The notes beneath the pieces were generated by a model. It did no database searches, was not told the DNA's origin, and was given only the letters and a program-made list of their open reading frames with translations. DNA of 64,000 nucleotides from Alphaproteobacteria bacterium. Lineage in GTDB: Bacteria; Pseudomonadota; Alphaproteobacteria; Micropepsales; Micropepsaceae. The position numbers were made by a program, and so were the translations under genes. Position 1 is the first letter of the stretch; each line of letters begins with the position of its first letter. The stretch spans positions 248,001 through 312,000 of the forward strand of contig JADHVO010000006.1 in the NCBI GenBank assembly GCA_016783965.1. The letters are read 5' to 3'. Shown here in pieces: positions 36,411 through 45,062 of this stretch.

Positions 36411-36890
36411 CTACTGGTTTGGCTTATGCACCGAGATCAGCTGCATGTTGAACACCAGAACCTGGTTGGGGGGTATGTCCGCACCGGCGCCCTCGGCGCC
36501 ATAGCCCAGATCCGGCGGGATCACGAGTTGCCACTCGTCGCCTGCATGCATCATCTTCAGCGCCTCGACCCAGCCCGGGATCAACCCGCCCGCCGGAAAA
36601 CTCGCCGTCTGGCCATGTTGCGTGCGGTCGAACACGTGCTTGTCGATGGTCCAGCCCTTGTAAGTGACGGTGACGATGTCCGCCGGGCCCGACACCTGCT
36701 TGCCATGTCCGGAGGTGATGACGCGGTACTGCAATCCGCTCGGCGTCGTGTGTACGTCCGGCCGCTTGGCATTGTCGGCAAGGAACCTGGCGTTGTCGTC
36801 GGCCGACAGCGTATAGCTCTCCTCGCCCTGCTTCTCGCAGGCCGAGAGCAAAAGGGCGCCGGCAAGGGCGAACGCCGTCAACAAACGCAT
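36411..36890 (-). CDS. FKBP-type peptidyl-prolyl isomerase, lipoprotein
   Basis: The 159-residue protein has a lipoprotein signal with lipobox LLSAC (lipidated Cys18) and an FKBP domain. Typical blocks are TPSGLQYRVITSGHGKQ, VTVTYKGWTIDKHVFDRT, GLIPGWVEALKMMHAGDEWQLVIPPDLGYG and NQVLVFNMQLISV. It should be membrane-anchored in the periplasm and assist folding of envelope proteins. The aromatic pocket residues are retained (Tyr, Phe, Trp in GW). It leads a close-packed leftward group. Confidence 0.92.
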   Translation of the reverse strand: MRLLTAFALAGALLLSACEKQGEESYTLSADDNARFLADNAKRPDVHTTPSGLQYRVITSGHGKQVSGPADIVTVTYKGWTIDKHVFDRTQHGQTASFPAGGLIPGWVEALKMMHAGDEWQLVIPPDLGYGAEGAGADIPPNQVLVFNMQLISVHKPNQ

Positions 36891-36946
36891 GAATCACTCG
36901 CGGTCCAAATACGGCCGGAGATATAGCAGAAACCGCAGCGCCGAAC

Positions 36947-37705
36947 TCACGCCAGGCGTCCGCGCATCCAATAGACGGCAAGCGCCACCCACTCATGCAG
37001 GGCTCGCGTCAGTATCAGAAGATCATCTGATGCAAAGGAGCGCGGCTGATAGCGTAGGTCACTGGCGCTGTCGTAATCCGACGGCCAAGGCATCATGGTC
37101 CAGCCTATCCGCCGGGCGATACCCATGGCGCGGCGCATGTGCGTCGCCGATGTCACCAACAACCAGGTTTCGCCCGACTTGGGCCTCGCCATGCGCTTGC
37201 TGAAAACCAGATTCTCCCACGTGTCGCGCGAGTCTTTCTCGTAAAGCGCTCGCCCCGGTGCGAGGCCCAGGCCGCGGAAGATGTCCTCGACTACTTCGAA
37301 CTCATAGGCCCGTTGCGCGGCGGTGCCGCCCGACGTGCCAGAAAAAATAAGTTTGGCGCCTGGATAGTGCCGCACCAGATCCGCAGCGGCCGCCATGCGC
37401 AGATTGGTCGACGAGTCGCTCAGCGTGCCGCGCGACCACGCGATGCCGGTGCGAACGCCGCTGCTCAGCACCACGATGCCGTCCACATGCGCCGGCGGCC
37501 GGCTGGGACGGGGATAGGCGTCTTCCAGCGGCTTTGCAACCAGCGGCGCCAGCGGCATGGTCGCGAGCGCCGTCAATGCCAGCAGCGTGAAGATGACAAG
37601 GCCGCGCGCCAGTCCGGCGCGACCAAGATGTCCGGCTACCAGCGAAGCCGCCAGCAGCAGAATCGCGCCGATGACCGGATCGAACAGATGGTGGATCACG
37701 GACAT
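36947..37705 (-). CDS. DUF218/YdcF-ElyC family membrane protein
   Basis: The 252-residue protein begins with two hydrophobic helices (PVIGAILLLAASLVAGHLG and GLVIFTLLALTALATMPLA) and continues with a DUF218 domain: IVVLSSGVRTG, LVRHYPGAKLIFSGTSGG, EKDSRDTWENLVFSKR and WLLVTSATHMRRA. ElyC-type members affect envelope or undecaprenyl-phosphate homeostasis in E. coli; the biochemical activity is unknown. The start is the ATG giving MSVIHHLF, 19 bp after the upstream acyl-CoA dehydrogenase stop. Confidence 0.85.
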   Translation of the reverse strand: MSVIHHLFDPVIGAILLLAASLVAGHLGRAGLARGLVIFTLLALTALATMPLAPLVAKPLEDAYPRPSRPPAHVDGIVVLSSGVRTGIAWSRGTLSDSSTNLRMAAAADLVRHYPGAKLIFSGTSGGTAAQRAYEFEVVEDIFRGLGLAPGRALYEKDSRDTWENLVFSKRMARPKSGETWLLVTSATHMRRAMGIARRIGWTMMPWPSDYDSASDLRYQPRSFASDDLLILTRALHEWVALAVYWMRGRLA

Positions 37706-37724
37706 CGGCGCGAGGCTTTCGTCC

Positions 37725-38960
37725 CTACAGCAGATCGCCGCCGCAGGCGCTGGCCGTCGTGCCGGTCGCCTTGAACGCCTTGATGACGTTGCGGCCCGTG
37801 GTCCACTTGTGCACCTCGTCGGGCCCGTCGACCAGGCGCTGCGAGCGGATGTGGGTGTACCACGCGGCCAGCGGCGTATCCTGCGAGTAGCCCAGCGCGC
37901 CATGGAGTTGGATCGCTGTGTCCACCACCTTGTGCACCATGTTGGCGAGATAGACCTTGGCGATGCCGTTCTCGTTGCGCAGATCCAGGCCCTTTTCTGC
38001 TTTGTAGGCGATGTGCATCAGCATCAGCCGCGCGATGTAGAGCTCGCTGGCGCATTCGGCGATCATGAACTGCACGCCCTGGCGCTCGCTCAAGAGCTTG
38101 CCGAAGGTCGAGCGCTTGCTGATGTGCTCCACCGCCATGTCGAGGGCGCGCTGCGCCATCGCGACGTTGTGCATGCCATGCCGCAGGCGGCCATACGCCA
38201 AACGGTGCTGACCCATGTTGAAGCCATTGCCTTCGCCGCCGAGCAGGTTCTCAGCCGGCACCTCAAGGTCCTTGATTTCCACCTCGGCATGGCCGCCGCC
38301 AAGAATGTGCGATAGCGGTCCTTCGATGCCCATTGTCTTGATGTTGCGCTTGATCTTGTAGCCCGGGTTCGGAAGCTCCACGAGGAAGGTCGAGAACTGC
38401 TGATGCCGCGGCGCATCGGGACTGGTCTTCGCCATGACCAGCGCCACATCTGCCACGCTCGCGGCGGAAGAGAACCACTTCTCGCCGTTCAGCACATAGG
38501 TCGAGTTGCCCTTCTTCTCGGCCCGCGTCTGCATGCCGGTGGCATCCGCACCCGACGCCTTCTCGGTCATCGAGTAGCAGATGCGCTTCTCGCCGTTCAG
38601 CAGGGGTTTTAGGAACCGCTCTTTCTGGTCCGGGGTGCCGTTCTGGAGCAGCGTCAGCATGGTCGCGTCGTCGGGACCCTGCGTGTTCATCGACAGGGCG
38701 CCGAGATAGCTCTCGCCCAGCTCCATCTGCACCAGCGCGTTCGCCAGCGGGCCGAGCCCCATGCCGCCCCACTCCTTCGGAATGAACGGGCACCACAGGC
38801 CCTGCTTGCGCGCCTTGGCGCGCAGTTCGCCCAGGATGGTCTTGTAGTCACCGCCGTCGAGCAGCTTCTTCTCCGCCGGACGGCACTCGTCGTGCACCCA
38901 TTTGCGCACTTTCGCGCGGATCGCCTTGGCGTCCTCCGGGATCTCGAAGTCGATAGCCAT
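37725..38960 (-). CDS. acyl-CoA dehydrogenase family protein (ACAD10/11-like)
   Basis: A 411-residue flavoenzyme with FIPKEWGGMGLGPLANALVQMELG, the FAD/substrate segment SMTEKASGADATGMQTRA, ILGGGHAEVEIKDLEVPAENLLGG and the C-terminal QLHGALGYSQDTPLAAWY. The ASGADA form and helix ISKRSTFGKLLSERQGVQF resemble ACAD10/11-type enzymes acting on modified long acyl-CoAs. GAGAGGAAA precedes the ATG. It is first in the leftward run and divergent from the SPFH gene. Confidence 0.88.
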   Translation of the reverse strand: MAIDFEIPEDAKAIRAKVRKWVHDECRPAEKKLLDGGDYKTILGELRAKARKQGLWCPFIPKEWGGMGLGPLANALVQMELGESYLGALSMNTQGPDDATMLTLLQNGTPDQKERFLKPLLNGEKRICYSMTEKASGADATGMQTRAEKKGNSTYVLNGEKWFSSAASVADVALVMAKTSPDAPRHQQFSTFLVELPNPGYKIKRNIKTMGIEGPLSHILGGGHAEVEIKDLEVPAENLLGGEGNGFNMGQHRLAYGRLRHGMHNVAMAQRALDMAVEHISKRSTFGKLLSERQGVQFMIAECASELYIARLMLMHIAYKAEKGLDLRNENGIAKVYLANMVHKVVDTAIQLHGALGYSQDTPLAAWYTHIRSQRLVDGPDEVHKWTTGRNVIKAFKATGTTASACGGDLL

Positions 38961-39118
38961 TGTCGTTTTCCTCTCTGGATGGTTGTTGCGCGCACTGTAC
39001 CGGCAAAACCAGTATGCCCGCCAGCACCGGCGCTTCTTCTTCCCTTGCGGCACGGAAATTTCGGCTGCCTTTTGGGTAGCCTGGGTGATATCTAGGCAAG
39101 CCTCGTCAGGGAGATGTC

Positions 39119-39898
39119 GTGGTGGCTTTCCTTCCCGGCCTTTTGATTGTCCTCTTCGTTGTCGGGCTCACAGGTTTTCGCATCGCGCAGCAATACGAGC
39201 GCGCCCTGATATTCCGCTTTGGCCGCTTCATCGATATCCGCGGACCGGGCCTCTTCTGGATCGTGCCGCTGGGCGTCGAGAGGGCCGTGAAGGTCGACAT
39301 GCGCGTGCTGACCGACGGCGTCGAGCAACAGGAGGCGATGACGCGCGACAACGTTCCGATCAAGGTCAACGCGGTGATCTGGTACCGTGTGGTCAAGCCG
39401 GATTTCTCCGTGATCAAGGTTCAGAACGTGCGCAACGCCGTGATCCAGGTCGCCCTCACCACGCTGCGCAATGTCATCGGTCAGCATTCGTTGGACGACG
39501 TGCTCAAGGAACGCGAGAAGCTTTCCGGGCTCTTGAAGGAACGGGTCGACTCCATGACGGAAGAATGGGGTGTCGAGATCCAGAACGTTGAAATGAAGAA
39601 TGTGGAGATTCCAGTCTCGATGCAGCGCGCCATGGCGCAGGAGGCCGAGGCGCTGCGCGAAAAGCGTGCCCGCATCATCAAGGCGGAAGCCGAAATGGAC
39701 GCGGCCATCAAGCTGCGGGAGGCGGCCGATGAGATCATGAAGACGCCGGCCTCGCTGGAGCTTCGCCGCATGCAGATGCTGACCGAGATTGGCGCCGAGC
39801 AGAACACCATGACCGTCGTCATGATGCCCAGCGAGTTCGTGTCCGCAGCCCGCGCCTTCGCGGAAGGCGTCCCCGTGCTGCCCAAGGAAGCGCCCTGA
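39119..39898 (+). CDS. SPFH/Band 7 (stomatin/slipin) family protein
   Basis: The 259-residue membrane-associated protein has one N-terminal helix (LPGLLIVLFVVGLTGFRI) and a stomatin domain: QQYERALIFRFGRFIDIRGPGLFWIVP, RVLTDGVEQQEAMTRDNVPIKVNAVIWYRV, IQVALTTLRNVIGQ. A coiled-coil with EAEALREKRARIIKAEAEMDAA follows. Slipins oligomerise in membrane microdomains and often pair with an NfeD-type partner, which is absent here. The start is a GTG with GGGAG upstream. Confidence 0.9.
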   Translation: MVAFLPGLLIVLFVVGLTGFRIAQQYERALIFRFGRFIDIRGPGLFWIVPLGVERAVKVDMRVLTDGVEQQEAMTRDNVPIKVNAVIWYRVVKPDFSVIKVQNVRNAVIQVALTTLRNVIGQHSLDDVLKEREKLSGLLKERVDSMTEEWGVEIQNVEMKNVEIPVSMQRAMAQEAEALREKRARIIKAEAEMDAAIKLREAADEIMKTPASLELRRMQMLTEIGAEQNTMTVVMMPSEFVSAARAFAEGVPVLPKEAP

Positions 39899-39974
39899 CA
39901 TCGCGCGGGTCATTCTCGCCTTCAGCGCAGCATTCCGCCATATTTGGTGCCGAAAACGCAGGGGAATCCCACGC

Positions 39975-41807
39975 ATGCAATCCAGATGTCTCGCCGCCGC
40001 GGCAGTTGCCGCGGTGCTGGCCGTCTCGCTCGCCATTGGCACGTCGGCAAAATCCGTCAGGCCCGCGGCCGCGCCCACCGCCGCCGAAGCACGGGCCTTC
40101 ATCGCGAGGGCGGAAGCCGATCTCGCCAGGCAGGGCGAATACGAGGCCCACGTCGCCTGGGTGCAGAACACCTACATCATGGACGACACGAACTGGCTGA
40201 CCGCTCGGGCGAATGCCGAGGGCACCGACATGACCGTGCGGTACGCCAAGGAAGCGGCGCGCTTCGATCATGTCCAGGTCGATCCGGTCACCCGACGCAA
40301 GCTGTACCTGCTGACACACCAGCTCGTTCTGCCAGCCTCGTCCAGGCCCGGCGCCAGCCAGGAGCTCGCCGACATCCGGGCACGCCTGACGGCCGACTAC
40401 TCGACGGCGAAGTTCGAGTACAAGGGCAAGACACTCACGCTCGACGATCTGGAAGACATCCTGCGCACGTCGCGCGATCCCAACGAGACCAAGACGCTCT
40501 GGGAAGGCTGGCGCACTGTATCGTCACCGCAGATGGTGAAGGACTACCAGCGCCTCGTCGTGCTCGCCAATGAGGGTTCGCGTGAGCTCGGCTTTGCGGA
40601 TACAGGCGCCCTATGGCGTTCGGGTTACGACATGCCAGCGGACGACTTCGCGAAGAAGACCGACGCGGTCTGGCATCAGGTCGAGCCCCTCTACAACAAG
40701 CTCCACTGCTACGTCCGCGCCAAGCTCAGCGAGAAATACGGCCCGGCTGTGCAGCCGGCGACCGGCCCGATCCGTGCCGATCTCCTGGGCAACATGTGGG
40801 CGCAGGAATGGGGCAACATCTACGACATCGTTGCGCCCACCGGCGGACCAGGCCTCGGCTACGACCTGACGAAACAGCTCGTCGATCACGGCTATGACGC
40901 GATGAAGATCGTTCACACGGCCGACAACTGGTACCAGTCGATCGGCCTGCCGCCCGAGCCGCCGACTTTCTGGACCCGCTCGATGTTCACGCGCCCACGC
41001 GACCGCGACGTCGTGTGCCACGCCTCGGCCTGGGACGTCGACGGGAAGAATGACCTGCGCGTGAAAGCCTGCTTCACCGTGACCGCGGACGATTTCTACA
41101 CCGCGCATCACGAACTGGGGCATAACATGTACCAGCGCGCTTACCAGAATCAGCCCTACCTGTTCCGGGACGGTGCCAATGACGGCTTCCACGAAGCAAT
41201 CGGCGACTTCGCCGGCCTCAACGCACTGACGCCCGACTATCTGAAGCAGCTCGGCTTGATCGACACCGTGCCGCCGGCGGAAGCCGACATTCCGTACCTG
41301 TTGCGCATGGCGCTGGACAAGGTTGCGTTCCTGCCCTTTGGCCTTCTGGTCGATAAATGGCGCTGGGGTGTGTTCAGCGGCAAGATCACGCCGGAGCACT
41401 ACAACGATGCGTGGTGGGATCTGGTGAAGGAGTACCAGGGCCTGACCCCGCCAGGGCCGCGCCCGGCGAACGCGTTCGACCCCGGCGCGAAATTCCACGT
41501 CGCGAACAACACGCCTTACATGCGCTACTTCCTGGCGGCGATCTACGAATTCCAGTTCTACCGTGCGGCCTGCCGCCAGGCGGGCTGGAAGGGCCCGCTC
41601 AACCGCTGCTCGATCTACAACAACAAGACGGTTGGCGCGAAATTCCAGGAGATGCTGAGGCTGGGCCAGTCGAAGCCATGGCCGGAAGCGCTGGCCACGT
41701 TTACCGGCGAGCATGACATCGACGCGACCGCCATCACCGATTACTTTGCACCGTTGTCCGGCTGGCTGGACAAGCAGAACCAGGGCCGCGTCTGCACGCG
41801 ATCGTAA
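39975..41807 (+). CDS. M2 family metallopeptidase (bacterial ACE-like dipeptidyl carboxypeptidase)
   Basis: A 610-residue exported zinc peptidase. The zinc motif is H379-E380-L-G-H383 in HHELGHNMYQRAY and the third ligand is Glu407 in HEAIGD, exactly 24 residues after His383 as in angiotensin-converting enzyme. An N-terminal signal (LAAAAVAAVLAVSLAIGTSA) targets it to the periplasm. Further family marks are NMWAQEWGNIYDI, VCHASAWD and NNTPYMRYFLAAIYEFQFY. It removes C-terminal dipeptides from peptides. A strong terminator follows. Confidence 0.93.
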   Translation: MQSRCLAAAAVAAVLAVSLAIGTSAKSVRPAAAPTAAEARAFIARAEADLARQGEYEAHVAWVQNTYIMDDTNWLTARANAEGTDMTVRYAKEAARFDHVQVDPVTRRKLYLLTHQLVLPASSRPGASQELADIRARLTADYSTAKFEYKGKTLTLDDLEDILRTSRDPNETKTLWEGWRTVSSPQMVKDYQRLVVLANEGSRELGFADTGALWRSGYDMPADDFAKKTDAVWHQVEPLYNKLHCYVRAKLSEKYGPAVQPATGPIRADLLGNMWAQEWGNIYDIVAPTGGPGLGYDLTKQLVDHGYDAMKIVHTADNWYQSIGLPPEPPTFWTRSMFTRPRDRDVVCHASAWDVDGKNDLRVKACFTVTADDFYTAHHELGHNMYQRAYQNQPYLFRDGANDGFHEAIGDFAGLNALTPDYLKQLGLIDTVPPAEADIPYLLRMALDKVAFLPFGLLVDKWRWGVFSGKITPEHYNDAWWDLVKEYQGLTPPGPRPANAFDPGAKFHVANNTPYMRYFLAAIYEFQFYRAACRQAGWKGPLNRCSIYNNKTVGAKFQEMLRLGQSKPWPEALATFTGEHDIDATAITDYFAPLSGWLDKQNQGRVCTRS

Positions 41808-41818
41808 GTTGATGGCTA

Positions 41819-41870
41819 CTCCCCTTCCGCACGCGAAAGGGGAGGGGACCGCTTGCGAAGCGATGGGGCG
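41819..41870. repeat. degenerate palindromic repeat after the M2 gene
   Basis: CTCCCCTT (41819-41826) and AAGGGGAG (41837-41844) form a hairpin, followed by GACCGCTTGCGAAGCGATGG with a second small stem (GCTTgcgAAGC). It resembles half of the CTCCCC-type element at 8741-8884. Confidence 0.5.
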
Positions 41871-41891
41871 ACCGCCCCGCGCCAATACAAG

Positions 41892-41926
41892 GGCCGCGGC
41901 AGCAGTGCCGCGGCCTTTTATTTTTA
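41892..41926 (+). terminator. rho-independent terminator after the M2 peptidase gene
   Basis: A perfect 10-bp stem GGCCGCGGCA / TGCCGCGGCC with loop GCAG (41892-41915), followed by TTTTATTTTTAT. Confidence 0.85.
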
Positions 41927-42097
41927 TAACTCGTCACAGAAACTGCGCGGCAAACCCGCCCGGCCCCTGCGTCACGCCTTACGAATTGCTGCGCAGCACA
42001 CAAAGCCGGCCATTGCCGCTCTGCGCCGCGGCGCTAGCATTCCCCCATCGATATCAACGCGAAGCGGAATCGCCGCTCGCAAGGGAGGAAGACGCAC

Positions 42098-42721
42098 ATG
42101 GCATCGACCACAATGACGGCGGCGAAGAAGCCCACCTATCTCGGATTGCTCAATGCCATCTCGCTCGCGGAAACCGAAGCGGGCGTCTATCTGCGAGCTT
42201 GGGCGGACGCGACATGCGACGAGGAGCTCGCCTGCACCCTGCGCCTCGTCGCGGCGCGCGAGACCAGCCACGGCGTGCTCTTCTGCCGCATGCTGAGCGA
42301 GCTCGGTTACGAGCTGCGCGAAAAGGCCGATCCGAAATCGGCCGAGCGCATCGCGCGCTACGCCAACCCGAAGATCAGCGACCTCGACAAGCTCCCGAAA
42401 CAGGGGAGCGGTGAGGAGAAGGATCCCTTCGGCGAGATCGAGCGGGCGATGGCCGACGGCGCCTACGATCCCGTCACCTGCAACATGCTCTCCTGGTACA
42501 TCTGCGAGGAACGCGACAGCGGCGCCAAGCTGCGCGAAGCGTATGCGAAGGTCCGCGCCAAGGCCGGCGTCTCCGTCAAATCGAACGGCAACGGCAAGGC
42601 CATGACTGGCGGTAACGGCCACTCCGGCCCGAGCGAGGACGCCAAGGCGATCATGGCCTGCATGACCGAAGGCTTCGCCAGGCTGGAGAAATCGATCCAG
42701 AAAGCCATGGCCCGCGCCTGA
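42098..42721 (+). CDS. ferritin-like (possibly di-iron) protein of unknown function
   Basis: A 207-residue helical protein. The first two helices carry ETEAGVYLRAW and ARETSHGVLF; the latter contains an E-x-x-H pair as in ferritin-like di-iron sites, and the third helix has CEERDSG with further Glu residues. The C-terminal ~60 residues form a Gly/Asn-rich linker and a helix. The family is not named with certainty. GGGAGGAAG lies before the ATG. It is followed 10 bp later by an iron/2-oxoglutarate-type oxygenase gene, so the two probably form an operon. Confidence 0.6.
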   Translation: MASTTMTAAKKPTYLGLLNAISLAETEAGVYLRAWADATCDEELACTLRLVAARETSHGVLFCRMLSELGYELREKADPKSAERIARYANPKISDLDKLPKQGSGEEKDPFGEIERAMADGAYDPVTCNMLSWYICEERDSGAKLREAYAKVRAKAGVSVKSNGNGKAMTGGNGHSGPSEDAKAIMACMTEGFARLEKSIQKAMARA

Positions 42722-42731
42722 GAGGACAGCG

Positions 42732-43985
42732 ATGTTCACCCTGCCGCACCAGTTCGAATTCCTGTCCGATGCCTGGCTCGACGAAGCGCGCCGCTTCCTC
42801 GAACGCGAAACGGTGCAGAGGAAGGATCGGCTGGGCGGCAGGCCATTCTCGGTCGCGGAGCGTTTCATCAATGCCCCGCCCCACATGACGTGTGCGGATA
42901 ACGTCGCCCAATGGTCGATGCGTTATGACGGCGACAAGGTCACCGTCGCCCGCGAATTCGATGAAAACGCCGACCAGCGCATCGAAGGCGACTACCAGGC
43001 GGCGCTGACCGCGGCACAGTTCGTCGGCCTGCTCGCGCCCGGCGCGATGAAGGCGATGCTGCGCGAGCTGAGGGCGGTGTACGGCAAGGACCGCCTGCCG
43101 CGCATCGCGGGCAGCCTCCCCGATCCGCAAGCCAACGAACTGATGGGCCACCTGCACGATCATCTCGGTCGCCGCACGGTGGAGAATCCTGACCTCGCGC
43201 ACCGCGCCGCTGCACAGGGCCTCACCGCCAATATCCGCGAGATGGAAGAGACCGGTTACACCGTCATCGAGAAGGCGATCTCGCCGGACTTCGCCGAAGA
43301 CGTGCGCCACGCCACGCTGCGCGCGCTGTCGGAGCACAACACCATTTCGCTGCAATGGATGCTCTATCACGGCCGCGAGATCGAGCTGCTCGCGCTCAAT
43401 CCGAAGATGATGACTCTGATCGACGCCTCGCTCGGCCGCGGCGCCGTCATCGCTTCGCTGAGCGCCATCCGCAAGGGTCCTGGCCCGGGCTTCATCCCGA
43501 ACCACACCGACTACTCGCACGTACCAGAGCCCTATCCCGAATTCGCCATGACCGGCGTCGGCGTCTGGGCGCTCGAGGATTGGACCGCGGCGTCGGGCCC
43601 CACCTGGATCATCCCCGGCAGCCACAGGATGCGCCGCGCGCCGCGCCCGGGGGAAGGCCACAATGGAGGCGTGCCGATCGAGATGCCGAAAGGCTCGGCT
43701 GTCTACTTCACCTCCGGCGTGTGGCACTGGCAGGGCGACCGCACCGAGCCCGGCGAGCGCGTCACGCTCCACATGCACTACAACCGTGGCATCCTGCGCA
43801 GCCTCGAACCCAAGAAGGTCGACCCGCTCCACCGCAATCCGCCGCGCCTGGGCGAAATGCTGGGCGAGGACGATTGGTTCGACAAGATGGCCGGCATCGG
43901 TCGCGATCATGTGCGATTCCAGCACATGCTCCAGCTCCACAAGTTCACCGACCAGAAGAAGCGCGAGATTCTCGAAACCGCCTAG
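42732..43985 (+). CDS. phytanoyl-CoA dioxygenase (PhyH) family protein with an extra N-terminal domain
   Basis: The 417-residue protein has a C-terminal PhyH-type jelly roll (residues ~160-400). The Fe(II) facial triad is visible as HTD in IPNHTDYSHVPEP and the distal His in GVWHWQGDR; the 2-oxoglutarate-binding Arg is probably in GERVTLHMHYNR. The N-terminal ~130 residues resemble an SCP2-like lipid-binding domain (VTVAREFDENADQRIEGDY), a weaker call. Such enzymes hydroxylate lipids or small metabolites. It ends on a CTAG shared with the convergent OsmC gene. Confidence 0.78.
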   Translation: MFTLPHQFEFLSDAWLDEARRFLERETVQRKDRLGGRPFSVAERFINAPPHMTCADNVAQWSMRYDGDKVTVAREFDENADQRIEGDYQAALTAAQFVGLLAPGAMKAMLRELRAVYGKDRLPRIAGSLPDPQANELMGHLHDHLGRRTVENPDLAHRAAAQGLTANIREMEETGYTVIEKAISPDFAEDVRHATLRALSEHNTISLQWMLYHGREIELLALNPKMMTLIDASLGRGAVIASLSAIRKGPGPGFIPNHTDYSHVPEPYPEFAMTGVGVWALEDWTAASGPTWIIPGSHRMRRAPRPGEGHNGGVPIEMPKGSAVYFTSGVWHWQGDRTEPGERVTLHMHYNRGILRSLEPKKVDPLHRNPPRLGEMLGEDDWFDKMAGIGRDHVRFQHMLQLHKFTDQKKREILETA

Positions 43986-44410
43986 ATGCTGTACGTCGCG
44001 TTCATCGTGATTGTCGCGCGCAGCAGCTTGGACACCGGGCAGTTTGCCTTCGCGGTTTCCGTCGCGACCTGGACCTTCGTTCGGTCCGCGCCGGGCGCCT
44101 TCACCGTCACGGTCAGGTGCACGGCAGGAATCTCGAACCCGCCGCCCGCCTGCACCAGCTCCACCGTCGAGGTCGTGTCGATCGCGTCCGCCGTGATGTG
44201 CGCCTTCGCCAGTTCCGCCGACAGCGCCATGGAGAAGCACGCCGCATGCGCCGCGCCGATGATCTCCTCCGGGTTCGAACCCTTCTCGTCGCCGAACCGC
44301 TTGGCGAAGCTGTAGGGGATCTCGGCGAGCGCCCCGCTTTCTGTCGAGATCGTGCCCTTGCCGGTGCGAAGATCGCCTTCCCAGTGCGCTGAACCGCTGC
44401 GCTTCGTCAT
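43982..44410 (-). CDS. OsmC family peroxiredoxin-like protein
   Basis: The 142-residue protein has the OsmC/Ohr catalytic pair: Cys58 in AAHAACFSMAL and Cys123 in AKANCPVSK. OsmC reduces organic hydroperoxides using these thiols. The domain starts SGSAHWEGDLRTGKGTIST. The ATG is selected because GGAGAC lies 5 bp upstream. The same frame is open for another ~200 bp; that extension contains a TetR-C-terminus-like fragment and is probably not part of this protein. Confidence 0.9.
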   Translation of the reverse strand: MTKRSGSAHWEGDLRTGKGTISTESGALAEIPYSFAKRFGDEKGSNPEEIIGAAHAACFSMALSAELAKAHITADAIDTTSTVELVQAGGGFEIPAVHLTVTVKAPGADRTKVQVATETAKANCPVSKLLRATITMNATYSI

Positions 44411-44515
44411 GACTGTCTCCAATGTTGCCGCATCCGCCACGATAACGCGCAGATGCGGCCGGGATAGCCAAACATTCTCTGGTGTAAGTGGTGCCGGACA
44501 TTCAGGCGCCTGCGA

Positions 44516-44671
44516 TCCGCGCAGGAGCGCCTCGATATTGTCCTCTAAGCGCGACACCGAAGCGTTGTCCTCCAGCACCAGCCGCACGCACACCCCGTCG
44601 ATGAAGGCCGACAGCACATCCGGTGCGATCGCCGCCGTCGCCGCGCTGGCGGCTGAGGCCGACCAGGTCTC
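44516..44671 (-). pseudogene. possible relic of a TetR/BetI-type regulator C-terminus
   Basis: Upstream of osmC the minus strand encodes AAIAPDVLSAFIDGVCVRLV followed by LEDNASVSRLEDNIEALLRG. This resembles the last helices of TetR/BetI regulators (typically ...LLALIDGLWLRLALE...). No HTH domain precedes it in this frame; a TAG stop lies at 44672-44674. A second frame just upstream reads further charged residues, consistent with a frameshifted relic. Weak, motif-level evidence only. Confidence 0.3.
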
Positions 44672-44779
44672 CTATCTCTGGTTCCTCGATGTCCTGCGTC
44701 GCGCTACCGCCGGCCAACGCTTCGCGCATCGCCTTCGATCCACCGCTTCCCGCCCGGCCGCGAAGGCCTAAACCAGCGC

Positions 44780-44941
44780 ATGCCTGCCGCGATCGTCAAT
44801 GCGATCGCCCGCTGCAAGGTGCAGTTCTGGCGCGACAAGGGTTTCAGCGGCCAGGTCTTCACCACGATGCAGCGCCTTGAACCTTTATGGCAGGAATTCC
44901 CCAAAGCGGATCAGTCGCTTAACCGCCAGGGCACGAGTTGA
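44780..44941 (+). CDS. small ORF of unknown function or gene remnant
   Basis: A 53-codon frame (MPAAIVNAIARCKVQFWRDK and on) ending GTS-stop. The composition looks protein-like, and the frame stays open upstream with reasonable residues but no start. No family was recognised. It lies in the 650-bp stretch 44411-45062 that otherwise holds only the regulator relic, so it may be decayed sequence. The remaining part, 44942-45062, holds nothing I can identify. Confidence 0.25.
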   Translation: MPAAIVNAIARCKVQFWRDKGFSGQVFTTMQRLEPLWQEFPKADQSLNRQGTS

Positions 44942-45062
44942 ATGAGTCTGAATCGGAACTGGAAAAGTCAGCGAAATCAAATGCCTCGCAGGCTGACAAC
45001 TTGTCATCTTAAACGGACCATGCGAGCAATGGCGAAATAAATGAAAAAGGGTGGATGCGGCA

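Noticed and set aside
43982..44617. 211-residue OsmC fused to a TetR-like N-terminal extension
   Set aside because: A good Shine-Dalgarno precedes the ATG at 44410 and the OsmC domain is complete from there; the upstream part looks like a relic.
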